The notes below the pieces were generated by a model, which was given only the letters and a program-made list of their open reading frames with translations, did not search any database and was not told the origin of the DNA. Below are positions 1 through 10,759 of a stretch of DNA of 64,000 nucleotides, piece by piece. This stretch comes from JAEUHZ01 sp964552795 (GTDB taxonomy: Bacteria; Planctomycetota; UBA1135; GCA-002686595). Position 1 is the stretch's first letter, and the number at the start of each line of letters is the position of its first letter. The position numbers were made by a program, and so were the translations under genes. The stretch lies in assembly GCA_964552795.1 (NCBI GenBank), contig CAZKIO010000002.1, forward strand, positions 62,001 to 126,000. The letters run 5' to 3'.

Positions 1-47
1 TGCTCGACGGCTCGCGCGCGCAGGTCTTCGAGTTCGAACGGCGCTGA
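1..47 (+). CDS. C-terminal end of an upstream gene (partial)
   Basis: An open frame runs in from the left edge of the window and stops at TGA 45-47. Its last residues read LDGSRAQVFEFERR. Only about 14 codons are visible, so no function can be given. It is on the same strand as the molybdenum hydroxylase operon that starts 99 bases further on. A TANNNT promoter-like hexamer lies between them, so it is probably a separate transcription unit. Confidence 0.45.
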   Translation, partial: LDGSRAQVFEFERR

Positions 48-83
48 GCGCGGATCCGGTCTGGCGCGGCGCCGCGCAATCCG

Positions 84-89
84 TACCAT
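84..89 (+). promoter_or_regulatory. -10-like hexamer TACCAT before the molybdenum hydroxylase operon
   Basis: TACCAT lies 62 bases upstream of the ATG at 146. The 12 bases TACCATCGCGCC recur exactly at 34494-34505, 61 bases upstream of the tricorn-like gene. No clear -35 is visible. The assignment rests on position and on recurrence of TANNNT hexamers before many genes in this window. Confidence 0.45.
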
Positions 90-145
90 CGCGCCGGCGA
101 CCTCGGGGCCCGCGCGTCGGGCCGCGGCACGGCGCCGGGAGGACC

Positions 146-826
146 ATGGTCGAAGGCAAGGACCCCAAGGACGGCGAGGGCGCCGTGGAACTGTCGCGCA
201 GGCGCTTCCTGCGCGGCGCGGGCGGCGCGGCCGCGGGCGGCGTGCTCGTGCCGGGCCTGCTCGGCGCGACGGCCGCGGCGGGAGCCCGACCCGCGGGCGC
301 GGGCACGGCCGCGCCCGACCCGACGGCCGCCGAGGACCTGGCCGGCGAGATCGAGATCGAGCTCTCGATCAACGGCGCGGCGCGCAAGGTGCGCGTCGAG
401 CCGCGCACGACGCTGCTCGACGCGCTGCGCTGCCGCCTCGAGCCGGCGCTGACCGGCACCAAGTCGGTCTGCGAGCGCGGCAACTGCGGCGCGTGCACGG
501 TCCACGTCGACGGCGAGCCGCGCTACGCCTGCCTGCAACTCGCGGTCGACCTGCGCGGCAAGCGCATCACGACGATCGAGGGGCTGGGCGGCCCCGACGC
601 GCTGACGCCGCTGCAGCAGGAGTTCGTCGCGCACGACGGATCGATGTGCGGCTTCTGCACGCCGGGCTTCGTGATGGCGATCAGTGCCTGCCTGGACGCG
701 AACCCGCGCGCCAGCGAAGACGAGATCCTCGCCTCGTGCGCCGGCAACGCCTGCCGCTGCGGCACGCAGCCGCAGGTCTTCGAGGCCGCGCTGGCCGCCG
801 GCCGGCGCCTCGCGGGAGGCAAGTGA
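146..826 (+). CDS. Tat-exported (2Fe-2S) small subunit of a molybdenum hydroxylase
   Basis: This 226-residue protein carries the two [2Fe-2S] clusters that pass electrons from the molybdenum centre to FAD in the xanthine dehydrogenase/aldehyde oxidase family. The N-terminus has a twin-arginine signal (RRRFLRG, about residues 18-24, then a hydrophobic Ala/Gly stretch), so the assembled enzyme is expected outside the cytoplasmic membrane. The plant-type ferredoxin motif is C109, C114, C117 and C129. The second cluster is C168, C171, C203 and C205. The start ATG follows GGGAGGACC. It overlaps the next gene by one base (TGATG). The Tat signal on the small subunit resembles periplasmic PaoA (YagT) of E. 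coli, so an aldehyde oxidoreductase is the best guess, but the substrate cannot be read from the sequence. Confidence 0.93.
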   Translation: MVEGKDPKDGEGAVELSRRRFLRGAGGAAAGGVLVPGLLGATAAAGARPAGAGTAAPDPTAAEDLAGEIEIELSINGAARKVRVEPRTTLLDALRCRLEPALTGTKSVCERGNCGACTVHVDGEPRYACLQLAVDLRGKRITTIEGLGGPDALTPLQQEFVAHDGSMCGFCTPGFVMAISACLDANPRASEDEILASCAGNACRCGTQPQVFEAALAAGRRLAGGK

Positions 827-3078
827 TGAGCACCACGCCGACGCCCGCCGGTTTCGCCGCGCAGGACGCCCCCAAGCCCAAGAAGCGCAAGATCAAGACG
901 ATGAAGGTCGTCGACGGCCACGAGGTGGAGGTCGAGATCGAGGTCGACGACACCGGCGCGGCGGGCTGGCCGGACCGCGCCGCGATGCGCCTCCTGAACC
1001 ACGATCTGCCGCGCGTGGACGGGCCGGTCAAGGTCAGCGGCGTCGCGCGCTACACGCACGACATCCGCCTGCCGGGGATGCTCTGGGCGCGGATCCTGTG
1101 CGCGCCCGTGCCCTGCGCGAAGATCGCGAGGATCGACGTCGCGCCCGCGCTGCGCACGCCGGGCGTGAAGACCGCGATCGTGCTCGAGGACGCCGAGGTC
1201 ACCTGGCTGGGCCAGCCGCTGGCGGCCGTCGCCGCCGAGACGCCCGAGGCCGCCGAGGACGGCCTGCGCGCGATCGCGCTCCAGCTCGAGGAGAAGCCCT
1301 GGGCCGTCGACCACGCGACCGCGGTGCGCGACGACGCGCCGCGCGTGACGCGGCGCGGGAACGTGGGCGAACCCGAGACCGACGGCGACGAGGGCGACGC
1401 GCGCGCCGCGCTCGACGCGGCCGCGGCGCGCGTGAAGGCGACCTACGTGGTCCCGATCCAGCACCACGTGTGCCTGGAGACGCACGGGGTGGTCGTCGAC
1501 TACCGCGGCGGCGACGAGGCGACCGTGTACTGCTCGACGCAGCACACGTTCTCGTTCGCTGCGGACGCCGCCAAGACCCTGGGGCTGAAGACCAACCAGG
1601 TCACCGGCATCGTCGAGCACATGGGCGGCGGCTTCGGCGGCAAGTTCGGCCTGGGCGCCGAGGGCCAGGCGGCCTGCCGGCTCGCCAAGGAGGCCGGTCG
1701 GCCGGTCCACCTGCTGCTCACGCGGCGCGACGAGTTCCTGATGGCGGGCAACCGCAGCGGCACGATCCAGACGCTCGAGCTGGGCTGCGACGCGGGCGGC
1801 AAGCTGACGGGTTTCGTCGCGACGGCGCACAAGCACGGCGGCCAGGGCCGCGGATCGCTGGCCGGTCAGCCGTACATCTACTCGGTCGAGAAGCGCTACC
1901 GCGACGTGCGCCACGTGCGCATGCACCTCGACGCCAACCGCGCGATGCGCGCTCCGGGCCACCCGCAGGCGAGCTTCGCGATGGAGTCGGTCCTCGACGA
2001 GCTGGCCTACGCGGCCGGCCTCGACCTCCTCGAGATCAGGAAGCGCAACGTGCGCAACGACGCCTGGAAGCGCCAGCTCGACCGTTGCGCGCGCGAGATC
2101 GGCTGGGCCGCGCATCCGCACAAGACGCGGCCGGGCGACGCCGGCGCCAAGGAGTGCATCGGCATCGGCTTCGGCCTGTCGGTGTGGGGCGGCGGCGGCG
2201 GCAACTCCTGCCAGGTCGAGGTGCGCATCGAGCGCGACGGCAGCGTCAGCGCCGCGGTCGGCAGCCAGGACCTGGGAACGGGCACGCGCACGCTCGTCGC
2301 GTCGATCGTCGCCGAGGAGCTGGGCCTCCCGCTGTCCGCCGTCGAGGCGAAGATCGGCAGCACGCGCTACGGCAACGCGAACCCCTCGGGCGGCAGCACG
2401 ACGGCCGCTTCGCTCGCGCCGTCGGTCAAGGACGGCGCCGTGAACGCGCGGCTCGCGCTGGCCGCGCAGCTGGGTGCGACCATGAACCTGCCGGCGGAGG
2501 GCTTCCAGTTCCTGCCCGAGGGCATCGTGCACGCGGAAGCGAAGGCGCGCACCGTGCTGACTTGGCAGCAGGCGACCGCCACGCTGCCGGCCGAAGGCTT
2601 GCGCGCGCAGGGCAAGTGGGTGCCCGACCTGCAGGCCTCGGGCGTGCACGGCGCGCAGGCCGCCAGGGTGCGCGTCGACACGGCGACAGGGCGCGTCCAG
2701 GTGCTGCACATGGTGTGCGTGCAGGACGTGGGCCTCGCGCTCAACCGCCTCGCGGTGAAGAGCCAGATCCAGGGCGGGATGATCCAGTGCCTGGGCTACG
2801 CGCTGGGCGAGGGACGCGTCCTCGATCCGGTGCTGGGCATCCAGCTCAACGCCAACCTCGAGGACTACAAGATCCCGCACGCGCTGGAGATCCCGAGAAT
2901 GACCGTGGTGATCGACGACGAGGACACGCGCCTCGCCGTGATCGGCGTGGGCGAGCCGCCGGCGATCCCCGGCGCCAGCGCGATCGCCAACGCCGTGCAC
3001 AACGCCTGCGGCGCGCGCGTGCGCGAGCTGCCGCTCACACCGGACAAGGTCCTCGCCGCGCTGGGCAAGGTGGGCTGA
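826..3078 (+). CDS. Molybdopterin-binding large subunit, xanthine dehydrogenase/aldehyde oxidase family
   Basis: The 750-residue catalytic subunit binds the molybdopterin cytosine or related cofactor and oxidises its substrate by hydroxylation. GGGFGGKFG at about residues 267-275 is the conserved cofactor-binding loop, NRAMRAPGHP follows, and the near-C-terminal GVGE motif supplies the expected catalytic glutamate (E710). The open frame extends upstream, but ATG 826 overlaps the stop of the small subunit, which fixes the start by translational coupling. It has no signal of its own and probably rides out with the Tat-tagged small subunit. An unusual feature is a lysine-rich, highly charged leader (about residues 17-42, including KPKKRKIK) before the first canonical domain. 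It ends one base before the FAD subunit. Confidence 0.93.
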   Translation: MSTTPTPAGFAAQDAPKPKKRKIKTMKVVDGHEVEVEIEVDDTGAAGWPDRAAMRLLNHDLPRVDGPVKVSGVARYTHDIRLPGMLWARILCAPVPCAKIARIDVAPALRTPGVKTAIVLEDAEVTWLGQPLAAVAAETPEAAEDGLRAIALQLEEKPWAVDHATAVRDDAPRVTRRGNVGEPETDGDEGDARAALDAAAARVKATYVVPIQHHVCLETHGVVVDYRGGDEATVYCSTQHTFSFAADAAKTLGLKTNQVTGIVEHMGGGFGGKFGLGAEGQAACRLAKEAGRPVHLLLTRRDEFLMAGNRSGTIQTLELGCDAGGKLTGFVATAHKHGGQGRGSLAGQPYIYSVEKRYRDVRHVRMHLDANRAMRAPGHPQASFAMESVLDELAYAAGLDLLEIRKRNVRNDAWKRQLDRCAREIGWAAHPHKTRPGDAGAKECIGIGFGLSVWGGGGGNSCQVEVRIERDGSVSAAVGSQDLGTGTRTLVASIVAEELGLPLSAVEAKIGSTRYGNANPSGGSTTAASLAPSVKDGAVNARLALAAQLGATMNLPAEGFQFLPEGIVHAEAKARTVLTWQQATATLPAEGLRAQGKWVPDLQASGVHGAQAARVRVDTATGRVQVLHMVCVQDVGLALNRLAVKSQIQGGMIQCLGYALGEGRVLDPVLGIQLNANLEDYKIPHALEIPRMTVVIDDEDTRLAVIGVGEPPAIPGASAIANAVHNACGARVRELPLTPDKVLAALGKVG

Positions 3079-3079
3079 C

Positions 3080-4057
3080 ATGAGAAGCTTCCGACTGCTG
3101 AACCCCACGTCGCTCGACCAGGCGCTCGCGCTGCTCGAGCCCAAGGACGGCACGGCGCAGGTGCTGGCCGGCGGCCAGGACCTGATCACCGAGATGAAGG
3201 AGCACCTCGCGGAACCCGACCGCGTGGTGAACCTGAAGTCCGTGCCGGGGCTCGACGCGATCGAGGCCGGGCCCGACGGGCTCGCCATCGGCGCGCTGGT
3301 GACGTTGGCGCAGCTCGAGCGTCACGCCAGCGTGCGCGCGCACTGGACCGCGTTGTCGGAGGCGGCCCTCTCGATCGCCAGCCCGCAGATCCGCTCGTGC
3401 GGCACGGTCGGCGGCAACCTGTGCCAGCGGCCGCGCTGCTGGTACTACCGCGCCGAGGAGGCGCGCTGCCTGAAGAAGGGCGGCACCGAGTGCTTCGCCT
3501 ACGGCGGCCGCAGCAAGTACAACGCGATCCTGGGCGGCGGGCCGTCGTACATCGTGCATCCCAGCGACCTCGCGCCGGCGCTGGTCGCGCTGGGCGCCGA
3601 GGTCACGCTGCGCTCCGCGCGCGGGGAGCGGCGCCTCGCCCTGGAGAAGTTCTACGTGCTGCCGTCCGACGGCGACGCGACGCGCGAGACCGTGCTGGCG
3701 CCGGGCGAGATCGTGACGGGCGTGCGCGTGCCCAACCCCGCCGCGGGAACGCGCTCGACGTACCTGAAGTTCAAGGAGCGCGAGTCGTTCGACTTCGCGC
3801 TGTCGGCCGTCGCCGTGTCCCTGACGCAGGAGGCCGGGAAGGTGAAGCACGCCGGCATCGTGCTGGGCGGCGTGGCGCCGATCCCCTGGCGCGCGCCGCG
3901 CGCCGAGGCGCTGCTCGTCGGTCGCGCGCTCGATCCCAAGGCCGCGCGCGAGGCGGCGGTCGAGGCCCTGCGCGGCGCCGAACCGCTCGCGGAGAACGGC
4001 TACAAGATCCCGCTGACCCAGGCCCTCGTGGAGCGCGCGCTGCTGGCGCTCGGCTGA
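3080..4057 (+). CDS. FAD-binding medium subunit of the molybdenum hydroxylase, with an extra Cys cluster
   Basis: This 325-residue CoxM/XdhB-type subunit accepts electrons from the 2Fe-2S subunit. It shows the FAD-binding AGGQD loop near residue 30 and CGTVGGNL at 107-114. A run of cysteines (C107, C115, C120, C130, C138) sits in the insert where PaoB (YagS) and 4-hydroxybenzoyl-CoA reductase beta subunits bind an additional [4Fe-4S] cluster, so an extra cluster is likely. The gene begins 1 base after the large subunit and completes an S-L-M operon; the E. coli order is paoA-B-C, that is S-M-L. No XdhC/PaoD-type maturation factor is present in the window. Confidence 0.9.
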   Translation: MRSFRLLNPTSLDQALALLEPKDGTAQVLAGGQDLITEMKEHLAEPDRVVNLKSVPGLDAIEAGPDGLAIGALVTLAQLERHASVRAHWTALSEAALSIASPQIRSCGTVGGNLCQRPRCWYYRAEEARCLKKGGTECFAYGGRSKYNAILGGGPSYIVHPSDLAPALVALGAEVTLRSARGERRLALEKFYVLPSDGDATRETVLAPGEIVTGVRVPNPAAGTRSTYLKFKERESFDFALSAVAVSLTQEAGKVKHAGIVLGGVAPIPWRAPRAEALLVGRALDPKAAREAAVEALRGAEPLAENGYKIPLTQALVERALLALG

Positions 4058-4060
4058 GCC

Positions 4061-4294
4061 ATGAGCACCGAACCCCTGCGCCAACCCGCGTTCCAGGTCT
4101 CGCCCTACTGCGCCGAGCTGCAGAGCAAGAAGCTCTTCTTCCTCGGCCGCCCGCCGCGCGAGGAGAGCGACATCCTGGACGCGAGCCAGTCGTGCTGGTG
4201 CCGCCGCACGATGCAGGCCCGCGGCCCCGACGGCGAGGTCGTCGATCCGGTCGATTGCCGGGCGGGACGGGCCTGTTTCCGGCCGATCCTGTAG
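4061..4294 (+). CDS. Small Cys-rich protein of the molybdenum hydroxylase operon
   Basis: A 77-residue protein starts 3 bases after the FAD subunit and so is almost certainly co-transcribed with it. I do not recognise a named family. It has no signal peptide or membrane segment. Five cysteines (C17, C45, C47, C66, C72) include a CWC pair, and the C-terminal half reads like a small metal- or cluster-binding fold (GPDGEVVDPVDC followed by AGRAC). Its position suggests a role in maturation or electron transfer for the hydroxylase, but that is inference from neighbourhood only. Confidence 0.7.
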   Translation: MSTEPLRQPAFQVSPYCAELQSKKLFFLGRPPREESDILDASQSCWCRRTMQARGPDGEVVDPVDCRAGRACFRPIL

Positions 4295-4297
4295 GAT
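4292..4297 (+). promoter_or_regulatory. -10-like hexamer TAGGAT before the DUF1326-like gene
   Basis: TAGGAT overlaps the TAG stop of the small Cys-rich gene and lies 47 bases before ATG 4344. If it is a real -10, transcription would begin downstream of ATG 4296, which favours 4344 as the start. A C8 run (4311-4318) follows in the leader. Confidence 0.35.
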
Positions 4298-4343
4298 GGG
4301 CCTCGACTGGCCCCCCCCAGGCCCGTACGCGACGCACCTCGTC

Positions 4344-4979
4344 ATGAACCCCACCGTCTGGATCCTGCCACTCGTGTTCCACGCCGCCCCGGCCGACGCG
4401 CCCGCCGGCGCGTACGTCGACGCGCGCACCGCCAGCGTGTACGCCGGCGCCTGCCACTTCGGTGGCGAGAGCGCGATCGGCGGCCGCGAGGCGCTGCTCG
4501 CCTGGAGCATCGAGTCCGGCGCCTTCGGCGGAGTCGACCTCGCCGGCGCGCGCGTCGCGGCGCTGGTCGCGGGGAACGCGAACCTCGCGCAGGCATCGGC
4601 CGCGCGCCGCAGCGTCGTCAGCGTCGACGCCGCGTTGACGCCCGAACGCGCGGCGGCGGCGGTGGCCTGGCTGACGTCGACGCGCGCGGACCTGCTGGGG
4701 ACCGTCGTCGCGGTGCGCCACGTCCCGCTCGCGGTCGCGATCGACGCCGACGGGTACCGCGTGAGCGGCGGCGAGCTGTTCGACCTCTCCGGCGAGCCGA
4801 TGCCCGACCGCGCCTGCTGCGCGATGCCGCAGAACGTCTGGTACGGGCCCTTCGAACGCGTCGCGCGACCGTTGGTGGGCTGGAACGCGCGGTTCCTCGC
4901 GCGCGAGCCGCTCTTGGAGCGCTCCTGGTCGCGTCCGGACGAGAACGCCGCGTTCGTGGGACGCTTCGGCGCGCGCTGA
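4344..4979 (+). CDS. DUF1326-like protein with possible signal peptide
   Basis: The 211-residue product begins with a hydrophobic stretch (MNPTVWILPLVFHAAPADA) that could be a weak signal peptide lacking basic residues. The rest resembles the DUF1326 family: GAYVDARTASVYAGACHF at the N-terminus, a central GVDLAGARVAALV strand and an RHVPLAV region. The biochemical role of DUF1326 is not established. An in-frame ATG at 4296 would add 16 residues that include a C8-encoded proline run. I prefer 4344 because a TAGGAT hexamer lies at 4292-4297. It follows the molybdenum hydroxylase genes on the same strand but may have its own promoter. Confidence 0.65.
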   Translation: MNPTVWILPLVFHAAPADAPAGAYVDARTASVYAGACHFGGESAIGGREALLAWSIESGAFGGVDLAGARVAALVAGNANLAQASAARRSVVSVDAALTPERAAAAVAWLTSTRADLLGTVVAVRHVPLAVAIDADGYRVSGGELFDLSGEPMPDRACCAMPQNVWYGPFERVARPLVGWNARFLAREPLLERSWSRPDENAAFVGRFGAR

Positions 4980-5010
4980 GCCGCGCGTCCACACAGCGGA
5001 ACCGGAACCC

Positions 5011-6924
5011 GTGCGCCCTCGTATCCTGGTCGCCGTCAGCCTGGTGGGCTGCGCCGCGCTCGCGGCCGGCGTCGCGTGGATCCTGTCGGCCGAGGACTCG
5101 CGCCCGGGACCGGGCGATCGTGCCGCCGCGCCCGGCCCCGCATCGGGCGCGCCTGCCGCGGCGGGGGACGCGCCCGCGGCGCGCCTGGACCACGGCGGCG
5201 ACGCCGCGCCCGGCGGGCTCGCGCTCGTCGGCCCCGAGGCCGCTCCGCGCGCACCGGGGTTCGCCGCGCCGCCGCCCGATGCGCTGCGCGCCGTGGAGGG
5301 CGTCGTGCTCGATGCGCGCACGGGCGAGCCCGTCGCCGGCGTGACGCTCTCGTTCCTCTCGCGCCGCCCGCGGTCGGTCGTCGTGCGCACCGACGCGCGA
5401 GGCCGTTTCGCGACGCCGCGCGACCTCTCCAGCGGCGTCGTGTCGGTGCTGCACCAGCCCGAGCGCGCGGACCTGCGTTTCGCGGCGCGCTGGCGCATCG
5501 AGCCCGGCGAGTTCCTGCTGCCGCCGGCCGAGGAGGGAGCGCCGGCGCTGGCGGTCGAATTGCGCGCGGGCGCGCCCGTGCGCGCCCTGGAGTTCGTCGT
5601 GCGCCGGCCCGACGGAGCGCCCGCGGCCGAGGCCAGCGTCTCGCTGACGCACGGGCGCCGCGACCTGCGCGGCGTGTTCCAGCCCGAGCTGCGCACGTTC
5701 GAGGTCACCGACGAGCGCGGCCGCGCGAGCTTCGCGCTGTTCGGCGACGAGGCCTGGGTGCGCACGTACCGCGTCGATGCCGAGGCCGGCGGCGATCTGG
5801 TCGGCGTGCCGCGCGAGCTCGACCCGCCGCTGCCGTCCGAGCCCGAGACGATCGATCTCGTCCCAGGCGCCATGCTGCGCGTGCGCGTCCACAACGACGA
5901 CGGGCGGCCGCTCCCCGGCGTGTCGCTGTGGATCGCGGCTCCCGAGAGCGGGCGCTTCCCGATCGGGAGGAAGTGCGACACCGAAGCCGACGGGACCTGC
6001 GTGTTCCGCGGGCTGCGCGCCGCGTGCTGGAACGTCTCGGCGCTGCACCCGCAGACCGGCGAGACGATCGAACGCGCGATCGACGTCGCTGCCGGCGAGT
6101 ACGCCGACGTCGATCTGCGCCTCTCGCTCAGCGGCCTGCGCGTCGCGGCCCAGGGCGTCGTGCTGGACGAGAACGGCTACCCGCTCCCGGGCGTCGTCGT
6201 GCGCGTGCAGACGCCGGGCGCGGCCCTGGTCGAGCTCTCGACCGACGTCGCGGGGCAGTTCCAGTACTGGGCGCGCGGCTCCGCGCCGCTGCTCGTGGGC
6301 GTGGGCGGCGGCTTCCTGGACGAACGCTACGAGCCGGCCGTGCAGAGCGTGCCGTTCGGCACGACCGGGATCCGCGTGCGGCGCGTGGAGCGCACCGCGG
6401 AACACGGCGCGGTCGTGCTGGTGGCCGACGCGGCGACCGGCGCGCCGTGCGCGAGCGCGGTCGTGTGGCTGGGCCACGCCGAGCCGAGCGCGCTGGCGTC
6501 GCCGTTCGCGCTGCAGAGCTGGAGCGCGCCGGCGGGCGTCGCGACGGTGCAGTTCCGCCCGCGCGACGACACGTTCTACGCCGTGGATGCGCCGGGCTAC
6601 CTGCGCGGCGAAGGCCTCCTGGCGGACCTCCTGGACGAGGCCGGGCCGGGACGGCCGCTGCGCATCGAGCTCGCGCGCGGCTTCGAGCGGCGCGTCGTCG
6701 TCCGCGACCGGCTGACGCGCGCGCCGCTCTCGGGCGCGCGCTTCTGGACTTCGCAGGCGGTGCTGGGAACGACGGATGCATCCGGGTCGGTCACGCTGCG
6801 CGCAGCGGAGTGGCCGGCGGACCTGCGCGTGGAGTGCGCGGGCTACGAGCCGCAGAGCTTCGACCCGCTGGCGTCGGGCTATCCGGGTTCGGCGGTGTGG
6901 CTCGAGCCCGTGCGGCCGCGCTGA
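5011..6924 (+). CDS. Secreted/membrane-anchored protein with repeated carboxypeptidase-regulatory-like domains
   Basis: A 637-residue protein starts with GTG 5011 after GGAACC. An N-terminal hydrophobic segment (about residues 5-25) is followed by a long Ala/Pro/Gly linker. The body contains repeated beta-sandwich units of the carboxypeptidase-regulatory/CnaB type: VEGVVLDARTGEPVAGVTL near residue 95, AQGVVLDENGYPLPGVVVR near 380, and similar units around 200, 290, 460 and 570. These domains usually build extracellular stalks or bind partners and carry no catalytic residues. No peptidase motif is visible. It is probably envelope-anchored by the uncleaved N-terminal segment. The role is unknown. 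Confidence 0.75.
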   Translation: MRPRILVAVSLVGCAALAAGVAWILSAEDSRPGPGDRAAAPGPASGAPAAAGDAPAARLDHGGDAAPGGLALVGPEAAPRAPGFAAPPPDALRAVEGVVLDARTGEPVAGVTLSFLSRRPRSVVVRTDARGRFATPRDLSSGVVSVLHQPERADLRFAARWRIEPGEFLLPPAEEGAPALAVELRAGAPVRALEFVVRRPDGAPAAEASVSLTHGRRDLRGVFQPELRTFEVTDERGRASFALFGDEAWVRTYRVDAEAGGDLVGVPRELDPPLPSEPETIDLVPGAMLRVRVHNDDGRPLPGVSLWIAAPESGRFPIGRKCDTEADGTCVFRGLRAACWNVSALHPQTGETIERAIDVAAGEYADVDLRLSLSGLRVAAQGVVLDENGYPLPGVVVRVQTPGAALVELSTDVAGQFQYWARGSAPLLVGVGGGFLDERYEPAVQSVPFGTTGIRVRRVERTAEHGAVVLVADAATGAPCASAVVWLGHAEPSALASPFALQSWSAPAGVATVQFRPRDDTFYAVDAPGYLRGEGLLADLLDEAGPGRPLRIELARGFERRVVVRDRLTRAPLSGARFWTSQAVLGTTDASGSVTLRAAEWPADLRVECAGYEPQSFDPLASGYPGSAVWLEPVRPR

Positions 6925-6981
6925 TCGGCGCGCGGAGCGCCTGGAGAGCCGTGCGCGGGGCCGCGCGCAGTGCGTAGGGGT

Positions 6982-6997
6982 GTCCGCGCGCGCGGAC
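6982..6997. promoter_or_regulatory. Perfect 16-bp palindrome before the hsp20-lon operon
   Basis: GTCCGCGC followed by GCGCGGAC is a perfect inverted repeat with no spacer. It ends 2 bases before the -10-like TACAAT (7000-7005). That is the classic place for a repressor operator. It is not the CIRCE sequence of HrcA. The GC-rich background makes GC palindromes commoner by chance, so this remains a candidate. Confidence 0.4.
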
Positions 6998-6999
6998 CC

Positions 7000-7005
7000 T
7001 ACAAT
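7000..7005 (+). promoter_or_regulatory. -10-like TACAAT of the hsp20-lon operon
   Basis: TACAAT lies 24 bases before the ATG at 7030, with AGGAGG (about 7015-7020) in between. It is the closest match to a sigma-70 -10 in the window. No -35 consensus is seen. Confidence 0.5.
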
Positions 7006-7029
7006 GCCCGGCGCAGGAGGACGCAGCGC

Positions 7030-7439
7030 ATGGCGACGAAGCAACGCGATCCGAACGAGTGGATGTGGGAACGCGCGGCCGAACTGCTCGAGCGCGCCGA
7101 CAAGGTCCAGCGGCATTTCTTCCAGCTCTCCCCGGGCGCGCCGCGCGCGTGCTGGGAGCCGCCGGTCGACGTGTTCGAGAGCGAGTCCGAGCTGGCGATC
7201 CTGGTGGCGCTGCCGGGCGTATCGGAGGGCCGCTACGAGGTCGGGCTCGAGGCCGGCGGCATCGTGGTGCGCGCGCACCGCTCGCTGCCCGGCGACGTCG
7301 ACCTGGGCACCGTGCGCCGCCTGGAGATCCCGCAGGGCCTGTTCGAGCGGCGCATCGCGCTGCCCGCGGGACGCTACGAGCTCATCGAGAAGAACCTGCG
7401 GGACGGCTGCCTCGTCCTGCGCATCCGCAAGGTGGCGAC

Positions 7440-7443
<4 letters not shown>
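7030..7443 (+). CDS. Hsp20/alpha-crystallin family small heat-shock protein
   Basis: This 137-residue protein has the alpha-crystallin/CS beta-sandwich from about residue 45: WEPPVDVFESESELAILVALPG, then the ligand-like segment through LEIPQGLFERRIALPAG and a C-terminal LRIRK strand. It would act as an ATP-independent holdase. The N-terminal helix is rich in charged residues. The ATG at 7030 follows an AGGAGG ribosome site. Its stop overlaps the GTG start of lon (GTGA), so the chaperone and protease are translationally coupled. The promoter with a palindrome just upstream suggests stress control. Confidence 0.85.
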
Positions 7444-9897
<2,454 letters not shown>

Positions 9898-9920
<23 letters not shown>

Positions 9921-10629
9921 ATTCCAGGATGAGCTGTCCGCCCGACGCGGACAGGATCGTCATCTGGGTCGCGGCGTTGTACAGGTTGTCCTGCTGATTG
10001 GTGGTCGGCGTGCCCGCGTGCATGGTGTAGGGCGGGAGCGTGTAGACGCGGTTCGTGAGCCGCTGCTTGAAGTACATCTGCGTGGTCAATTCGCTCGAGC
10101 CCGTGGGCCGCACCTTGAGGTGGATGTGCGCCGTGCGGCCCGGGTACCAGCCCGGGTAGATCGTGTCGAACAGGACCGTGCCGTTGGCGTCGGTGAACTG
10201 GATGCCGCGCAGGAAGGTCTGGCCGGCCGTCCCTTGGCTGGCGTAGCCCGAGTAGCGTCCGGCGATGGCCTCGGCGTGCCACACGTCGACCGCTGCGTTC
10301 GGGATCGGCGAGCAGTCCGAGGCCCGCACGACGTGGATGGCGAGGCGCGTCGGGATGCCGGGCCGTCCCTCCGTGATGTCGCTGCGCACGAGCCCGGTGT
10401 CGAAGTAGAACGGGCCCGAGGTCTGGCTCGGCGTCAGCGTGCAGACACCCTGCAAGGCGGGGTTGTCCAGCAGGTCGGAGAAGTCCACGTCCCCGGGCGC
10501 CGCGAGGGCCGTCCCGGTGCCCAGGCTGGGCGCGGCGCGGCGCAGCATCTCGAGGATCCCCAGCGCTCCGGCGGTGCGCAGGATGTCGCGGCGGCCGAGG
10601 ATCGGGCTGAAGACGTCGTCGTGGTCCAT
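9898..10629 (-). CDS. Intradiol ring-cleavage dioxygenase, probably Tat-exported
   Basis: A 243-residue non-haem Fe(III) dioxygenase of the protocatechuate 3,4-/catechol 1,2-dioxygenase fold. The iron ligands are visible as Y126 (GRYSGY), Y162 (GWYPGR), H168 and H170 (AHIH). The WHAEAIAGRYSGY block is diagnostic. The N-terminus GRRDILRTAGALG followed by a hydrophobic region resembles a twin-arginine signal, so this would be an extracytoplasmic member rather than a beta-ketoadipate pathway enzyme; no such pathway genes are nearby. Secreted intradiol-like dioxygenases of unknown aromatic substrate are known in many bacteria. Its 3' end overlaps the lon 3' end convergently. Confidence 0.88.
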
Positions 10630-10675
10630 GTGTACCGGGCACGTCCCGGGGAAATGCCGCGCGCCGGGGTCGAGG

Positions 10676-10681
10676 ACCCTA
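10676..10681 (-). promoter_or_regulatory. -10-like TAGGGT (minus strand) before the dioxygenase gene
   Basis: Read on the minus strand, TAGGGT lies 46 bases before the ATG at 10629. It is the only TANNNT hexamer noticed in the 130-base gap to the cytochrome peroxidase gene. No clear Shine-Dalgarno precedes the ATG. Confidence 0.25.
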
Positions 10682-10759
10682 CCCAGGATCAGGCGCCGAG
10701 CCTGGAGAGGGGCACGGCGACCTGCAACCCCGATGGATCCGGGCGGTTCCGTCCGCGGC

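Noticed and set aside
523..3288. A 921-codon open frame on the minus strand opposite the hydroxylase genes
   Set aside because: It is a shadow of GC-rich codons. The product is low-complexity Arg/Ala/His/Val with no domain, while the plus strand encodes clear enzyme subunits.
4296..4343. ATG 4296 as the start of the DUF1326-like gene
   Set aside because: It lies within or just after the TAGGAT hexamer, has no ribosome site and would put a C8-encoded proline run before the hydrophobic N-terminus.
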